64,000 nt of DNA from Halobacteriales archaeon QS_4_62_28 (GCA_003021685.1 PXRO01000017.1:1-64000), one strand, 5' to 3'; shown: positions 8,376 to 16,946, numbered from the stretch's first letter. Translations and numbers: made by a program. Notes: generated by a model from the letters alone, not told the origin.

Positions 8376-8840
8376 TCAATCCATGTTCTCGTACTGGTAG
8401 TCGCCTTCGTACGTCTCCTCGGTCGCGGCCTCGGCGAGGACGAACTGCGCGATGCGAGCGCCACGTTCTATCTCGATGGTGTGGTGGACCTCCAACAATC
8501 CCTCGCCGCGGCCTTCGTAGCCGGCGTCCCACACCGCCGTATCGAGCATGCAGGAGTTTCGCAGGAGCGACGACCGCGGGTAGACGAACCCGACGTGGGC
8601 CGCCGGAACGGCGACGACTTCGCCGTATTCGACGACGTAAGCACCAGGTCCGAGTCGGTACGTCCCGTCCTCGGGGTCGCGTTCCTCGCGTGTCCCGACT
8701 GTCTTGTCCCCGTGTTCGATCCGGCCCGCTTCGACCTGTTCGTAGACGGCCCCGAGCGTCAGGTCGACGCCGTTTGGCTGGACCTGTGACTCCTCGAGGT
8801 TACCGAGCGCGTCGGCGACGAATCGACCGCTCTTGTACAT
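8376..8840 (-). CDS. dcd: dUTP nucleotidohydrolase of the Dcd family
   Basis: The 154-aa protein belongs to the dCTP deaminase/dUTPase superfamily. Visible motifs are QPNGVDLTLG, the phosphate-binding YPRSSLLRNSCML, the nucleotide-binding TAVWDAGYEGRGEG, and the C-terminal IERGARIAQFV strand. It keeps dUTP out of DNA and supplies dUMP. The ATG at 8840 (MYKSGRFVAD) matches the usual start, and two in-frame upstream codons to 8861 are less likely. Whether it hydrolyses dUTP or deaminates dCTP cannot be decided here. A decayed relative lies at 31271-31647. Confidence 0.87.
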   Translation of the reverse strand: MYKSGRFVADALGNLEESQVQPNGVDLTLGAVYEQVEAGRIEHGDKTVGTREERDPEDGTYRLGPGAYVVEYGEVVAVPAAHVGFVYPRSSLLRNSCMLDTAVWDAGYEGRGEGLLEVHHTIEIERGARIAQFVLAEAATEETYEGDYQYENMD

Positions 8841-8875
8841 GGCGGGGGCGTCGGCGACCACGGTTATGATACTAC

Positions 8876-8920
8876 CGACTGTCCGTCTGTCAAAGATTTC
8901 GCGACCCCGGGGTCGCTACT
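8876..8920. repeat. Partial copy of the 80-bp MITE family
   Basis: The stretch contains CGACTGTCCGTCTGT, then GATTTCGC, then a perfect 16-bp palindrome at 8901-8916. The same order (without termini) occurs inside the 80-bp element at 7485, and 24 of 27 bases match 42264-42290. No complete terminal pair is seen. It lies in the 288-bp gap between dcd and acnA. Confidence 0.5.
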
Positions 8921-9095
8921 ATGCCAGTGGACGAGACGCCCGGAAGTCCCGACCAACAGTTCGGTCCTCACATACCGGCCATGGGTGGAAGCCGTTTGCC
9001 CGTCCTGGCAGAAACTGATTGTCGGTTTCGAGAGCGTTACAATAATGCGACAATCCGGTAGTGACACTGTCAAAAACCCACACGAATACGCGGGA

Positions 9096-9101
9096 TTTAT
9101 A
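9096..9101 (+). promoter_or_regulatory. TATA box of acnA
   Basis: TTTATA is centred about 30 bp before the ATG at 9129, the spacing expected for a leaderless transcript. It lies in an AT-rich pocket within GC-rich flanks. Confidence 0.65.
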
Positions 9102-9128
9102 CGCGCGCGCCGTCCACTCACGAACGTT

Positions 9129-11105
9129 ATGGGACAGACGCTTACGGAGAAAATCCTCGACGACCATCTCGTCGAAGGCGAGTTGACGCCTGGCGAGGAG
9201 ATCGGGATCGAGATCGATCAGGTCCTTACACAGGACACGACTGGAACGCTCGTCTGGCTCCAGTTCGAGGCGCTCGACCTGGACGAGGTCCAGACGGAGC
9301 TCGCCGCCCAGTACTGTGACCACCAGACCTACCAGTTCGACTTCAAGAACACGGACGACCACCGCTTCCTGCGCTCGGCCGCCGGCAAGTTCGGTGCCCA
9401 CTTCTCGCGCCCGGGCAACGGTATCTGTCACAACGTTCACAAGGAGAACTTCGCCGCACCCGGTAAGACGATGCTCGGTTCGGACTCCCACACCCCGACG
9501 CCCGGTGGTCTGGGCGAACTCGCAATCGGTGCCGGCGGCCTCGACGTGGCCGTCGCCATGGGTGGTGGTGCCTACTACATCGACATGCCCGAAGTCGTCA
9601 ACGTCCGCCTCGAAGGCGAACTGCCCGCGTGGGCGACCGCCAAGGACGTCATCCTCGAACTCCTCCGTCGTCTCTCGGTCAAGGGCGGCGTCGGCAAGGT
9701 GCTCGAATACACCGGTCCCGGTGTCGAGAGCCTGTCCGTGCCCGAGCGAACGACGATCACCAACATGGGGACGGAACTCGGTGCGACCACCTCTATTTTC
9801 CCGACCGACGAGCAGACCGAGGACTACCTTAGCCGTCTCGGCCGCGAAGACGAGCACGTCGAACTCCAGCCCGACGACGACGCCGAGTACGCCGACGAAG
9901 TCGTCGTCGACCTCTCGGATCTGGAACCGCTCATCGCCCAGCCGTCGATGCCCGACAACGTCGTGCCGGTGAGCGAAGTCGAGGGTGTCGATGTCGATCA
10001 GGTCATCATCGGTTCCTGTACCAACGGTGCCTACGAGGACATCCTCCCGGCCGCGAAGATGCTCGAAGGCCGCAACACCGCCAAGACGACGAGTATGATC
10101 GTCGCGCCTGGCTCCAAACAGGCCTCCGAGATGCTGGCCCGTGAGGGCTGGACCGCGGAGATGATGGCTGCCGGTGTCAACTTCTCCGAGGCGACCTGTG
10201 GAGCCTGTATCGGCAACGGTCACGTGCCAGCCTCCGACTCGGTTTCGCTGCGCACCTTTAACCGGAACTTCGAGGGCCGCTCGGGTATCCAGGACGACTC
10301 GGTGTACCTCTGCTCGCCCGAGGTCGCCACCGCCGCGGCAATCGCCGGCGAAATCGTCGATCCGCGCGACCTCGCCGAGGAACTCGGCGACCTCGAAGAC
10401 CCCGGCTTCGAACTGGGCGACAGCTACGTCGGTGCCTCCCAGTCGGACCTCATCAGTCCCGAGGACGCCGTCGACGACGAACTCATCAAGGGCCCGAACA
10501 TCGGCGACGTGCCGCTTCGGGACCCGCTCGGTGCCGACATTCAGGGTCCGGCGCTGTTGAAGATGCCGGACAACATCACGACCGACCACATCAGTCCCGC
10601 TAACGCCGACGCGCTGATGTACCGGTCGAACATCCCGAAGCTCTCCGAGTTCACGCTGACTCGCGTCGATGAGACCTTCCCCGAGCGTGCCAAGGAGGCC
10701 GACGGTGGCTTCCTGGTCGCCGGCGAGAACTACGGGCAGGGCTCTTCGCGCGAACACGCCGCTCTCTGTCCGATGTATCTCGGCATCGAGGGAGTCCTCG
10801 CACAGAGCTTCGCCCGCATCCACAAGGCGAACCTCTTCAACTTCGGCATCGTGCCCCTGGAGATCGACGAGGAGACCTACAGGCGGATCGAGCAGGGCGA
10901 CGACGTCGAAATCGTCGACGACGTTTCCGAGGCCATTGCGTCCGGCCAGGAAGCGTTCACCATCCGCGTCAACGACGACTGGGAAGCCACCGCGATGCTG
11001 GATGCCTCCGAGCGCGAACGCCGCTTCCTCGGCGACGGTGGGAAGCTTTCGCACACGAAGGCCAAGCACAGCGAGGGTAGCGGCGCAGCACCCGCAGACG
11101 ACTGA
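9129..11105 (+). CDS. acnA: Aconitate hydratase
   Basis: The 658-aa [4Fe-4S] enzyme isomerises citrate to isocitrate in the TCA cycle. Cluster cysteines are in GSCTNG (about 296) and CGACIGNG (about 357 and 360). Other active-site segments seen are GSDSHTPTPGG and, in the C-terminal swivel domain, GENYGQGSSREHAA. The size is that of the short archaeal/IPM-isomerase-like aconitases rather than the roughly 900-aa bacterial AcnA. The ATG at 9129, 27 bp from a TATA box, is chosen over the frame's upstream codon at 8985. A T-rich tract follows the stop. Confidence 0.95.
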   Translation: MGQTLTEKILDDHLVEGELTPGEEIGIEIDQVLTQDTTGTLVWLQFEALDLDEVQTELAAQYCDHQTYQFDFKNTDDHRFLRSAAGKFGAHFSRPGNGICHNVHKENFAAPGKTMLGSDSHTPTPGGLGELAIGAGGLDVAVAMGGGAYYIDMPEVVNVRLEGELPAWATAKDVILELLRRLSVKGGVGKVLEYTGPGVESLSVPERTTITNMGTELGATTSIFPTDEQTEDYLSRLGREDEHVELQPDDDAEYADEVVVDLSDLEPLIAQPSMPDNVVPVSEVEGVDVDQVIIGSCTNGAYEDILPAAKMLEGRNTAKTTSMIVAPGSKQASEMLAREGWTAEMMAAGVNFSEATCGACIGNGHVPASDSVSLRTFNRNFEGRSGIQDDSVYLCSPEVATAAAIAGEIVDPRDLAEELGDLEDPGFELGDSYVGASQSDLISPEDAVDDELIKGPNIGDVPLRDPLGADIQGPALLKMPDNITTDHISPANADALMYRSNIPKLSEFTLTRVDETFPERAKEADGGFLVAGENYGQGSSREHAALCPMYLGIEGVLAQSFARIHKANLFNFGIVPLEIDEETYRRIEQGDDVEIVDDVSEAIASGQEAFTIRVNDDWEATAMLDASERERRFLGDGGKLSHTKAKHSEGSGAAPADD

Positions 11106-11119
11106 TTCACAGCACTTCG

Positions 11120-11135
11120 ACGGTTTTTTTTAAAC
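11120..11135 (+). terminator. T-rich terminator after acnA
   Basis: A run of eight T residues after CGACGG, 15 bp past the acnA stop, matches the oligo-T terminators used by archaeal RNA polymerase. No strong hairpin accompanies it. Confidence 0.5.
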
Positions 11136-11205
11136 TACGCCGGGAGCGCCTGCTTCTCGCTATTTTGCCCGAATCTTGATGCCCTCGGCAGACCGCCCAT
11201 CACGT

Positions 11206-12363
11206 ATGGATACGTTCCGCCAGGTCGAGGCAGACGAACGCGCACGCCACCAAGCGATCAAAGATCACGTCTGGGGGGAGGGTGGACTGCCGGACTACGA
11301 CGGTCCCGACGACGTCCCAGCGTCGCTGGGCGAGCGGTGGGCGTACGTCGTCGATGGCGAGTTCGTCGCTATCTGTACGCTCATGACGCCCGAGGTACGC
11401 CTCGCCGGCGAGTGGCGGCCGGTCGGTGGGATCCGAGGGTTCGTCACGCCACCAGAGTACCGCGGGCGGGGGTACGGCCCCCAACTGCTCGAAGCGGCCA
11501 TCGCGGAGTTCGACGACCGTGGCCTCACCTACTCGCTGCTGTGGCCCGAATCGATCGCGTACTATCGCCGCCATGGCTGGGGACTGGTGAACACGGAGAC
11601 GGCTTACACCTTCCCGCCCGAGGCGATGGCCGATCCGGGCCGCTCGGGGACAATCGAACGCGTCGGGGTCGACGACCTCGATCGACTCGAAGCGGTGTAT
11701 ACAGCGTATGCCAGCGAGTACGAACTGGCGTTCCGGCGGACAGCGCAGTGGTGGCGCGAGCGCGTGCTGGCCGACGCCTGGACCTACTGCTACATGCCCG
11801 CAGACGGCAACGAGGCCGAGGGGTACGTCGTCTATACGATCGATCGCGACGCAGCGACGCTGTCGGTGGCGGAACTCGTCGCCGTCACGGCGCGGGCCCG
11901 CCGGCAGTTGCTGGCCTTCCTGGACCGCCACGAGCCGCAGGTCGAAACCGTCGAGTGGAGTTGTCCCGACGAGCGCCGGTTGCTGACCGAAGCGGTCGAC
12001 CCCGATGCCGTCGCGGCGTCGATCGAACCCGGCGGTATGGGTCGTCTCGTCGACGTGGCGACGGCAATCGCGTCGTTGCCGGCCGACCGCGCCCCGACGG
12101 CGACGGTGACCATCGGCGTGTCTGACCCGCTGGTCGCGGTCAACGACGCCGTGTTTCGCGTCGAATCGGACCTGTCGTGTGCGCGGGTCGAAGCCGACCC
12201 GGCGGTCACCGTGGACGTTTCAGTTCTGTCGCGCCTCTTCGCCGGGACGCTCTCGATCCAGACGGCCGTCGCTCGCGAGGCGGTCACGGCGAGTGATGGA
12301 GCACTGGCGGCACTCGAACCGGTGTTCCAGCGTCGAGACGTGTACGTCAGCGATTTCTTCTAG
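11206..12363 (+). CDS. Eis-like GNAT N-acetyltransferase
   Basis: The protein is about 385 aa from the ATG at 11206. An in-frame ATG at 11176 would add ten weak residues. An N-terminal GNAT domain carries the acetyl-CoA pyrophosphate loop RGRGYGPQLL (about 85-94). It is followed by a second GNAT-like region and a C-terminal sterol-carrier-like domain (about 270-385), the three-part layout of the Eis family. The natural substrate is unknown; Eis relatives acetylate amines. No operon partner is evident. Confidence 0.8.
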   Translation: MDTFRQVEADERARHQAIKDHVWGEGGLPDYDGPDDVPASLGERWAYVVDGEFVAICTLMTPEVRLAGEWRPVGGIRGFVTPPEYRGRGYGPQLLEAAIAEFDDRGLTYSLLWPESIAYYRRHGWGLVNTETAYTFPPEAMADPGRSGTIERVGVDDLDRLEAVYTAYASEYELAFRRTAQWWRERVLADAWTYCYMPADGNEAEGYVVYTIDRDAATLSVAELVAVTARARRQLLAFLDRHEPQVETVEWSCPDERRLLTEAVDPDAVAASIEPGGMGRLVDVATAIASLPADRAPTATVTIGVSDPLVAVNDAVFRVESDLSCARVEADPAVTVDVSVLSRLFAGTLSIQTAVAREAVTASDGALAALEPVFQRRDVYVSDFF

Positions 12364-12378
12364 TCCAAAAACGAAAGT

Positions 12379-12410
12379 GGGGGTGGGATGGTTGGGGGGG
12401 ATGTGGGGGG
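12379..12410 (+). other. Potential G-quadruplex tract
   Basis: Four G-runs of 5, 3, 7 and 6 bases occur in 32 bp, separated by loops of 1, 6 and 4 bases, 16 bp after the acetyltransferase stop. Such a tract on the RNA-like strand could pause transcription or replication. It is followed at once by the dyad at 12413-12428. Function is not shown. Confidence 0.5.
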
Positions 12411-12412
12411 TA

Positions 12413-12428
12413 GCACCCAGTTGGGTGC
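12413..12428. promoter_or_regulatory. Perfect dyad between the acetyltransferase genes
   Basis: GCACCCA and TGGGTGC are separated by GT. The dyad resembles the one at 4995-5010. It may act as a terminator hairpin after the G-rich tract or as an operator. The remaining 189 bp to rimI hold a weak hairpin (GTTGCT...AGCAAC, about 12487-12505) and an AT-rich TTTCTTAGTAAA near 12587-12598 that could be the rimI TATA region. Confidence 0.4.
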
Positions 12429-12617
12429 ATGTAACGTTGCGAGCGTGATAGTTAAGAGCCTTGTGGCATGACGGGGGCCGTGTTAGTTGCTCGCAGGAAG
12501 CAACATGTACGGTATCTTTCGTCGAATACCTACGCTTAGATACCTGATCAGTACCACTCGTTACAACGACGCGGAAGTGCCGCCATTTCTTAGTAAACGC
12601 GCGCCGTAGTGAGGGGC

Positions 12618-13109
12618 GTGACGACTGTCCCAGCCAGCGACACGGAACCACCGACGGTTCGCCCCGCGACGCGCTCGGATCTGCTGGCCATCCATCGGAT
12701 CGAGAAGGCGTCGTTCCCCCAGCCTTGGCCGTTTTCGGCGTTCGAAAGTTACGTGGGTGAACCCGGCTTTCTAGTCGCCGCTGCGGACGACGATGACGTG
12801 TCCGTGTTGCTGGGCTACGTCGTCGCCGACACCGTTCCCAACCACGGGACGCCGCTTGGCCACGTCAAGGACCTGGCCGTCGCTCCCGACTACCGGGGCC
12901 AGGGTGTCGGCAGGACCCTGCTCGAACGAGCCGTCGAGGTGCTCGAATCTGTCGATGCCGGGTCGGTCAAACTCGAAGTCCGAATCACGAACGAGGCCGC
13001 GATCTCGCTGTACCGGTCCTTCGAGTTCGAACATCGCCGCACGATCCCGAACTACTACGGTAACGGCGAGGACGCACTCGTAATGATGCGCACGCTCGAC
13101 CCCGAGTGA
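12618..13109 (+). CDS. rimI: Ribosomal-protein-alanine / N-terminal acetyltransferase
   Basis: The 163-aa GNAT protein has the acetyl-CoA motif YRGQGVGRTLL (about 92-102) and the C-terminal NEAAISLYRSFEFEHRRTIPNYY segment typical of RimI/Ard1 N-alpha-acetyltransferases. It probably acetylates protein N-termini, which is widespread in haloarchaea. A GTG at 12618 is preferred, and another GTG at 12609 would add three residues. An AT-rich TATA-like stretch lies about 20-30 bp upstream. The stop is followed directly by a collapsed MITE remnant. Confidence 0.88.
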   Translation: MTTVPASDTEPPTVRPATRSDLLAIHRIEKASFPQPWPFSAFESYVGEPGFLVAAADDDDVSVLLGYVVADTVPNHGTPLGHVKDLAVAPDYRGQGVGRTLLERAVEVLESVDAGSVKLEVRITNEAAISLYRSFEFEHRRTIPNYYGNGEDALVMMRTLDPE

Positions 13110-13137
13110 TGCTGTTGGACAGAAGTCCGACAGTGTG
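13110..13137. repeat. Collapsed copy of the 80-bp MITE family
   Basis: TGCTGTTGGACAGAAGTCC resembles the left end at 7485 (ATACTGTCGGACGGAAGTCC) and runs straight into GACAGTGT, a degenerate right end. The element looks deleted down to its two termini. Confidence 0.5.
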
Positions 13138-13165
13138 ACCTGTGGCGCGCGACGGAACCACCCGG

Positions 13166-13369
13166 TCAGGCCGAGAGCCAGGCGTACGTCTGGACCGCGC
13201 CGAAAAAGAGTGCGAGCGCCCCGTTCTCTATCGCCAGCAGGACGCCGACAGACGACAGCGACTGTGCGACCAGCGCGACGAATCCGAACACCGTTGCCAA
13301 CAGGAGGTTGTACTTCGCGAGGACGACCCAACACGCCTGATCGAGTTCGATGAGACCATCAGTGCCCAT
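13166..13369 (-). CDS. Small two-helix membrane protein
   Basis: The 67-aa protein contains two hydrophobic segments (about 14-37 and 43-62) separated by a short polar loop, with no other motif. Its hydrophobicity and codon use suggest a real gene rather than a shadow. It lies convergent with rimI, and its ATG at 13369 is 70 bp from the divergent DUF5810-like gene. The function is unknown. Confidence 0.6.
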   Translation of the reverse strand: MGTDGLIELDQACWVVLAKYNLLLATVFGFVALVAQSLSSVGVLLAIENGALALFFGAVQTYAWLSA

Positions 13370-13439
13370 ACGTGTCGTTCTCGCTCGCGACTGATAGGGA
13401 CCGTGTAAGCCATTTCCGTCTCCAGCCCCTGCCAGTGGT

Positions 13440-13802
13440 ATGGGCTATGCCTGTCCGGTCTGCGAGGAGCCCCAGGCCGACGCCGGCCACCTGGCGAACC
13501 ACCTCGCCTTCACGGCGATCACGAGCAGCGGGGACCACGAGGAGTGGCTCGACGAACACGCTCCAGAGTGGGGACAGTTGGGAGAAACGGAACTCGCCGA
13601 GAACGTCGCCGAGTATGCCGAGGAAACCGAGTTCCCGCAGGTCTTCGAAGAGAGCGGCGTCGAGGACCACGCTGTCGACACCCGACAGGCCCGTGCCAGG
13701 GGAAGCGGCGAACTCGACGAGGAGGCGGCGTCGATCCTGGCCGAGGCCCGGGAACTGACCGAGCAGATGGAATCAAGCGACGACGAAGACGAAACCGAGT
13801 AG
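13440..13802 (+). CDS. DUF5810-like zinc-binding haloarchaeal protein
   Basis: The 120-aa protein starts GYACPVCEEPQ and continues ADAGHLANHLAF, a C2H2-type zinc-binding N-terminus (Cys5, Cys8, His17, His21). A very acidic tail of about 60 residues follows. It matches my recollection of DUF5810, a family restricted to halophilic archaea and usually encoded beside DUF5809 as here. A nucleic-acid or protein adaptor role is possible but unproven. Confidence 0.8.
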   Translation: MGYACPVCEEPQADAGHLANHLAFTAITSSGDHEEWLDEHAPEWGQLGETELAENVAEYAEETEFPQVFEESGVEDHAVDTRQARARGSGELDEEAASILAEARELTEQMESSDDEDETE

Positions 13803-13825
13803 TTCCCGCCAGTCCAAGCGCGGGT

Positions 13826-14239
13826 ATGCACACTGACGGGGAGTTCCTGCCGGCGACTGCCGCGGCGGCTCGTGACCGCTACGAGCAACTGGGTGCCAGG
13901 GCACAGGTCGTCGTCAAGGCCGTCGCGAAGGCGATGGCGTTTGACGGTGAGGAGTACAACGAGCGCGTGACCAGCGACGTCATCGAGACTGCTCGCGAGG
14001 CCATGTTCGGCGAGCAGTTGCAGGTTCGGGTGGGGACCAGAGCGGAGTTCGAGGCGTGGCGCGAGGAGGCCGCCCAGTCAGTCGAGGTCATCGGCGCGGA
14101 CAACGTCGGCCACGTCGCCTGGCACGCCCCGCCCTTTGCCGACAGCGCCGTCGCCGCGACGTTCCAGGACGAAGAGCGGGCGGCCGTCTCGACGCTCCGC
14201 CGACAGGCGGTTGCCCGTATCTACCTGGATGTGGTGTGA
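13826..14239 (+). CDS. DUF5809-like haloarchaeal protein
   Basis: The 137-aa soluble protein, from the ATG at 13826, has a helical N-terminal half and a C-terminal segment, EVIGADNVGHVAWHAPPF, that looks like a conserved core. It fits DUF5809, the usual neighbour of DUF5810. The gene lies 23 bp after the DUF5810-like gene, and its stop overlaps the next start (ATGA-type), so the three genes are probably co-transcribed. No enzyme motif is visible. Confidence 0.78.
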   Translation: MHTDGEFLPATAAAARDRYEQLGARAQVVVKAVAKAMAFDGEEYNERVTSDVIETAREAMFGEQLQVRVGTRAEFEAWREEAAQSVEVIGADNVGHVAWHAPPFADSAVAATFQDEERAAVSTLRRQAVARIYLDVV

Positions 14240-14649
14240 TGCGACGGGTCACTCGCAGTCTACTCGTCGGTATCGCCGTCGTGCTGGTCCTCCTGCTCGC
14301 TCTCGGGGCCGTCCCGTCGCTGTTCAAGAGTGGCGACCCCTACTACGTGAACGCAACGCCGACCGAGGGAGACGGCGAGGGGAACGCCACGACGGCGGTC
14401 GACGCCAGCCAGCTCTCCGACCGGACCCATCCCTACACCACGACAGCACTGACAAACGCCAGCGCGAACCGGACTGGCTACTCCGAACCCTACTGGAAGG
14501 GACCGTTCGGTCTCAAGGGCGTGTTCACGCACTCGCCGTTCGACGAGGTGTCGTCGCTTCGCCAGCGCAATCCCAATGCGACCGCCGGCGACCGGGTACG
14601 TCTCAGTGACAATGGGACCGTTTATTTCGTCGCCGTGACACAGGAGTGA
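14239..14649 (+). CDS. Membrane-anchored extracellular haloarchaeal protein
   Basis: The 136-aa protein has one N-terminal helix (about 6-31) after a short RR-containing cytoplasmic start. An extracellular part of about 105 residues follows, with several N-x-T/S sequons. It overlaps the DUF5809-like stop by 1 bp and is followed 2 bp later by the first Nudix gene. I do not recognise the family. Position suggests co-expression with its neighbours, nothing more. Confidence 0.72.
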   Translation: MRRVTRSLLVGIAVVLVLLLALGAVPSLFKSGDPYYVNATPTEGDGEGNATTAVDASQLSDRTHPYTTTALTNASANRTGYSEPYWKGPFGLKGVFTHSPFDEVSSLRQRNPNATAGDRVRLSDNGTVYFVAVTQE

Positions 14650-14651
14650 CA

Positions 14652-15194
14652 ATGACCCGCGAGTCTGCCCACGAGTGGCCTGTCGTCGAATCCGAACCCG
14701 AGTACGAGACGGGGTGGTACACTGGTGGCTACGACCGCGTCGAACAGCCAGACGGGACCGAAAAGTCCTACTACTGGGCCGAACTACCGGACGCCGTCGT
14801 CGTCGTTGCACGCACGGACGACGAACTGGTCGTCGTCGACCAGTACCGGCCGACGATTCGCGAGCAGTGTCTCGAACTACCTGCCGGTATCGTCGAAGAC
14901 GGCGAGTCCTACACGGAGGCCGGCAGACGCGAACTGCGCGAGGAGACTGGCTTCGAGGCCGCCGGCGTCTCCTTGCTGGAGGAGTTCTGGTGTTCGACCG
15001 GCGTGTTGCGCCACCGTCGGGGTATCGTCTTCGCCGAGGGACTGGAACCGACCGAGCGCGAACTGGACGAGAACGAATTTCTCAGCGTTCGAACGATTCC
15101 CACTGAGGACGCACTCGACGTAGCCCGCCGGGAACCCGCCAACGACGCGACCATCGAGGGCATCCTGCTGGCGCGGGCCGAGGGGCTGCTGTGA
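14652..15194 (+). CDS. Nudix hydrolase, ADP-ribose pyrophosphatase-like
   Basis: The 180-aa protein carries a complete Nudix box: GIVEDGESYTEAGRRELREE followed by TGFE (about 81-104), including the metal-binding REL.EE core. The layout resembles ADP-ribose pyrophosphatases (NudF type). The ATG at 14652 is preferred to an overlapping GTG at 14646. The stop overlaps the GTG start of a paralogous Nudix gene by 4 bp. Confidence 0.85.
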   Translation: MTRESAHEWPVVESEPEYETGWYTGGYDRVEQPDGTEKSYYWAELPDAVVVVARTDDELVVVDQYRPTIREQCLELPAGIVEDGESYTEAGRRELREETGFEAAGVSLLEEFWCSTGVLRHRRGIVFAEGLEPTERELDENEFLSVRTIPTEDALDVARREPANDATIEGILLARAEGLL

Positions 15195-15739
15195 ACGGGG
15201 GACAAGACGACACGTCCGAGTGGCCAGTACACGACCGTGTTGTCGTCTGGGAAAACGAGTTCTTCGACGCTGGCTACGATGTGGTCGAGCGACCGGACGG
15301 TGAGCGGGTGAACTATTACTGGATCGATCCGGCCGACGTTACGGTTATTGTCCCGGTGACCGACGGCGAAGTCGTTCTCGTCGAGACGTATTCACCACAT
15401 CTCCGGGGGACGATACTTGGCTGTCCGGCCGGCGCCGTCGAACTGGGTGAACGGCCCGAGGAGGCTGCGGCCCGCGAACTCCGCGAGGAGACTGGCTACA
15501 GTGCGGGCACGCTGACCGAGATCGAGACGGTGCAGGCGGAGGCGTGGGTTCGCTCGGAGTGTAGCGCCTTCGTCGCGACGGACCTCCAGCCAGGCGAGCA
15601 GGAACTCGACGACGGCGAGTATCTGACCGTCCAGCGCGTTCCGATTCCGGACGCCATCGACGCGATCCGCTCGTTCGACGCCGTCCACGGTGTCCAGTTA
15701 CTCCCGCTGTTGCTCGCCCGCGAGGACGGCCTGCTGTGA
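15191..15739 (+). CDS. Nudix hydrolase, tandem paralogue
   Basis: This 182-aa protein has the same length and layout as the preceding Nudix protein and evidently arose by tandem duplication, although the sequences have diverged widely. The Nudix box GAVELGERPEEAAARELREE plus TGYS is intact. Translation starts at a GTG overlapping the upstream stop. Divergence at the substrate-side residues suggests a different nucleotide substrate, which is inference. Confidence 0.84.
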   Translation: MNGGQDDTSEWPVHDRVVVWENEFFDAGYDVVERPDGERVNYYWIDPADVTVIVPVTDGEVVLVETYSPHLRGTILGCPAGAVELGERPEEAAARELREETGYSAGTLTEIETVQAEAWVRSECSAFVATDLQPGEQELDDGEYLTVQRVPIPDAIDAIRSFDAVHGVQLLPLLLAREDGLL

Positions 15740-15778
15740 CCGTGAGGCGTATATGGCTCCCGTTCCCAGAATACAGTG

Positions 15779-16135
15779 ATGGACGGCGAAATCGGTCACG
15801 AGGAACTGGCGTCGATCATCGAGAACGGCGGCGATGCACGGGTCGTCGATATCCGCCCGCCGAGCGCGTACGAGCGGGGCCACGTCCCCGGCAGCGAGAA
15901 CGTCCCACTCCAGCAACTGGTCGACGACATCGAGCGCTTCGAGGGCGACGAGCGCGTCGTCACGCTCTGTCCCGAGGGCAAATCGAGCATCCAGGCCGCG
16001 CGGCTGATCGCCTCCTACGAGGGGTTTTCCGGCCGTGCAGAGAGCTTTGCGCCGGGGCTGGCGAAGTGGGACGGTCCCCTGGAACGCGGTCGTGACGACG
16101 AACCGGCCGACGAAGGCCCCGAAGCACCGTTCTGA
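15779..16135 (+). CDS. Rhodanese-like sulfurtransferase
   Basis: The 118-aa single-domain rhodanese has RPPSAYERGHVPGSENVP, the CH2A-type segment, and the catalytic Cys in the loop CPEGKSS. It probably carries a persulfide for sulfur transfer. The ATG at 15779 is preferred to a GTG immediately before it. An AT-rich GTATATGG lies 28 bp upstream and could be its TATA box. It ends 64 bp before the next gene. Confidence 0.85.
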   Translation: MDGEIGHEELASIIENGGDARVVDIRPPSAYERGHVPGSENVPLQQLVDDIERFEGDERVVTLCPEGKSSIQAARLIASYEGFSGRAESFAPGLAKWDGPLERGRDDEPADEGPEAPF

Positions 16136-16167
16136 CCGCCCCGGTCTGTTCTGTCGCGAGCGGCCGA

Positions 16168-16173
16168 TTTATA
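16168..16173 (+). promoter_or_regulatory. TATA box of the metallo-beta-lactamase-fold gene
   Basis: TTTATA is 27 bp before the GTG at 16200, consistent with a leaderless transcript and supporting that start. Confidence 0.6.
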
Positions 16174-16199
16174 GGCGCTCTCGATCCTACTAGCAGGCA

Positions 16200-16946
16200 G
16201 TGACTGTTCGACACGACGGACTCACCGTCGAGTGGCTCGGCTACGCCACGGTCCGACTCGCGAGTGAGGACACGGTCGTCTACTTCGATCCCGGCCGGTA
16301 CGGTGTGCTCTCCGACGAGTGGAGCCCCGACGACGAGGACCTGCACCACCCGCCCGGACAGGATTACCGGCCCGAGGACGGCGATATCGTCTGCGTGACG
16401 CACATTCACCACTACGACCCTGATGGCATCGACCGGGTGGCCAGCGAGGACGCGACCACCGTCGCATTCGAGGCCATCGACGAACAGGCCGGCCAGCGCG
16501 GCCTGCTGCCCCTCGCCGAACTGCCATACGAGGTCATCACCGTCGGCATGAAAGATTCTCTGACCGTCGGGGACGTACCGATCTGGACGGTCCCGGCGTA
16601 CAACGAACCCGACGGGCCACACACCCGTCCCGACGGCACACCCTACCATCCGGACGGCTTTGGCTGTGGCTTCCTGGTCGAACTCGACGGTACGCGCGTG
16701 CTCTTCCCCGGCGATACGGACGTGCTTCCCGGCCACCGCGCGATAGACGTATCGATCTTTTTCCCGCCAATCGGCCAGCGATTCACCATGGACCGCCACG
16801 AGGCCGCCCGACTTGCGGCGACCATCGAACCCGACCTGGTGATGCCCGTCCACTACAACACGTTCTCGACGCTCTCGACTGATTCGCGGGCTTTCGCCGC
16901 CGACGTGGCCAGCGCTGGCGTCCCTGTTGTTCTCGACGAAGCGTAG
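16200..16946 (+). CDS. Metallo-beta-lactamase-fold hydrolase, UlaG-like
   Basis: The 248-aa protein begins with the EWLGYATVRL strand typical of the UlaG-like group. The usual metal motif THxHxDH is replaced by THIHHYDPDG, so the last ligand position is Pro and an extra His is present. The later ligands FPGDTD and the C-terminal MPVHYNTF His are normal. A hydrolase of phosphodiester or lactone type is likely, with the substrate unknown. Start is GTG at 16200. The stop lies only 8 bp from the TnpB-element hairpin. Confidence 0.8.
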   Translation: MTVRHDGLTVEWLGYATVRLASEDTVVYFDPGRYGVLSDEWSPDDEDLHHPPGQDYRPEDGDIVCVTHIHHYDPDGIDRVASEDATTVAFEAIDEQAGQRGLLPLAELPYEVITVGMKDSLTVGDVPIWTVPAYNEPDGPHTRPDGTPYHPDGFGCGFLVELDGTRVLFPGDTDVLPGHRAIDVSIFFPPIGQRFTMDRHEAARLAATIEPDLVMPVHYNTFSTLSTDSRAFAADVASAGVPVVLDEA

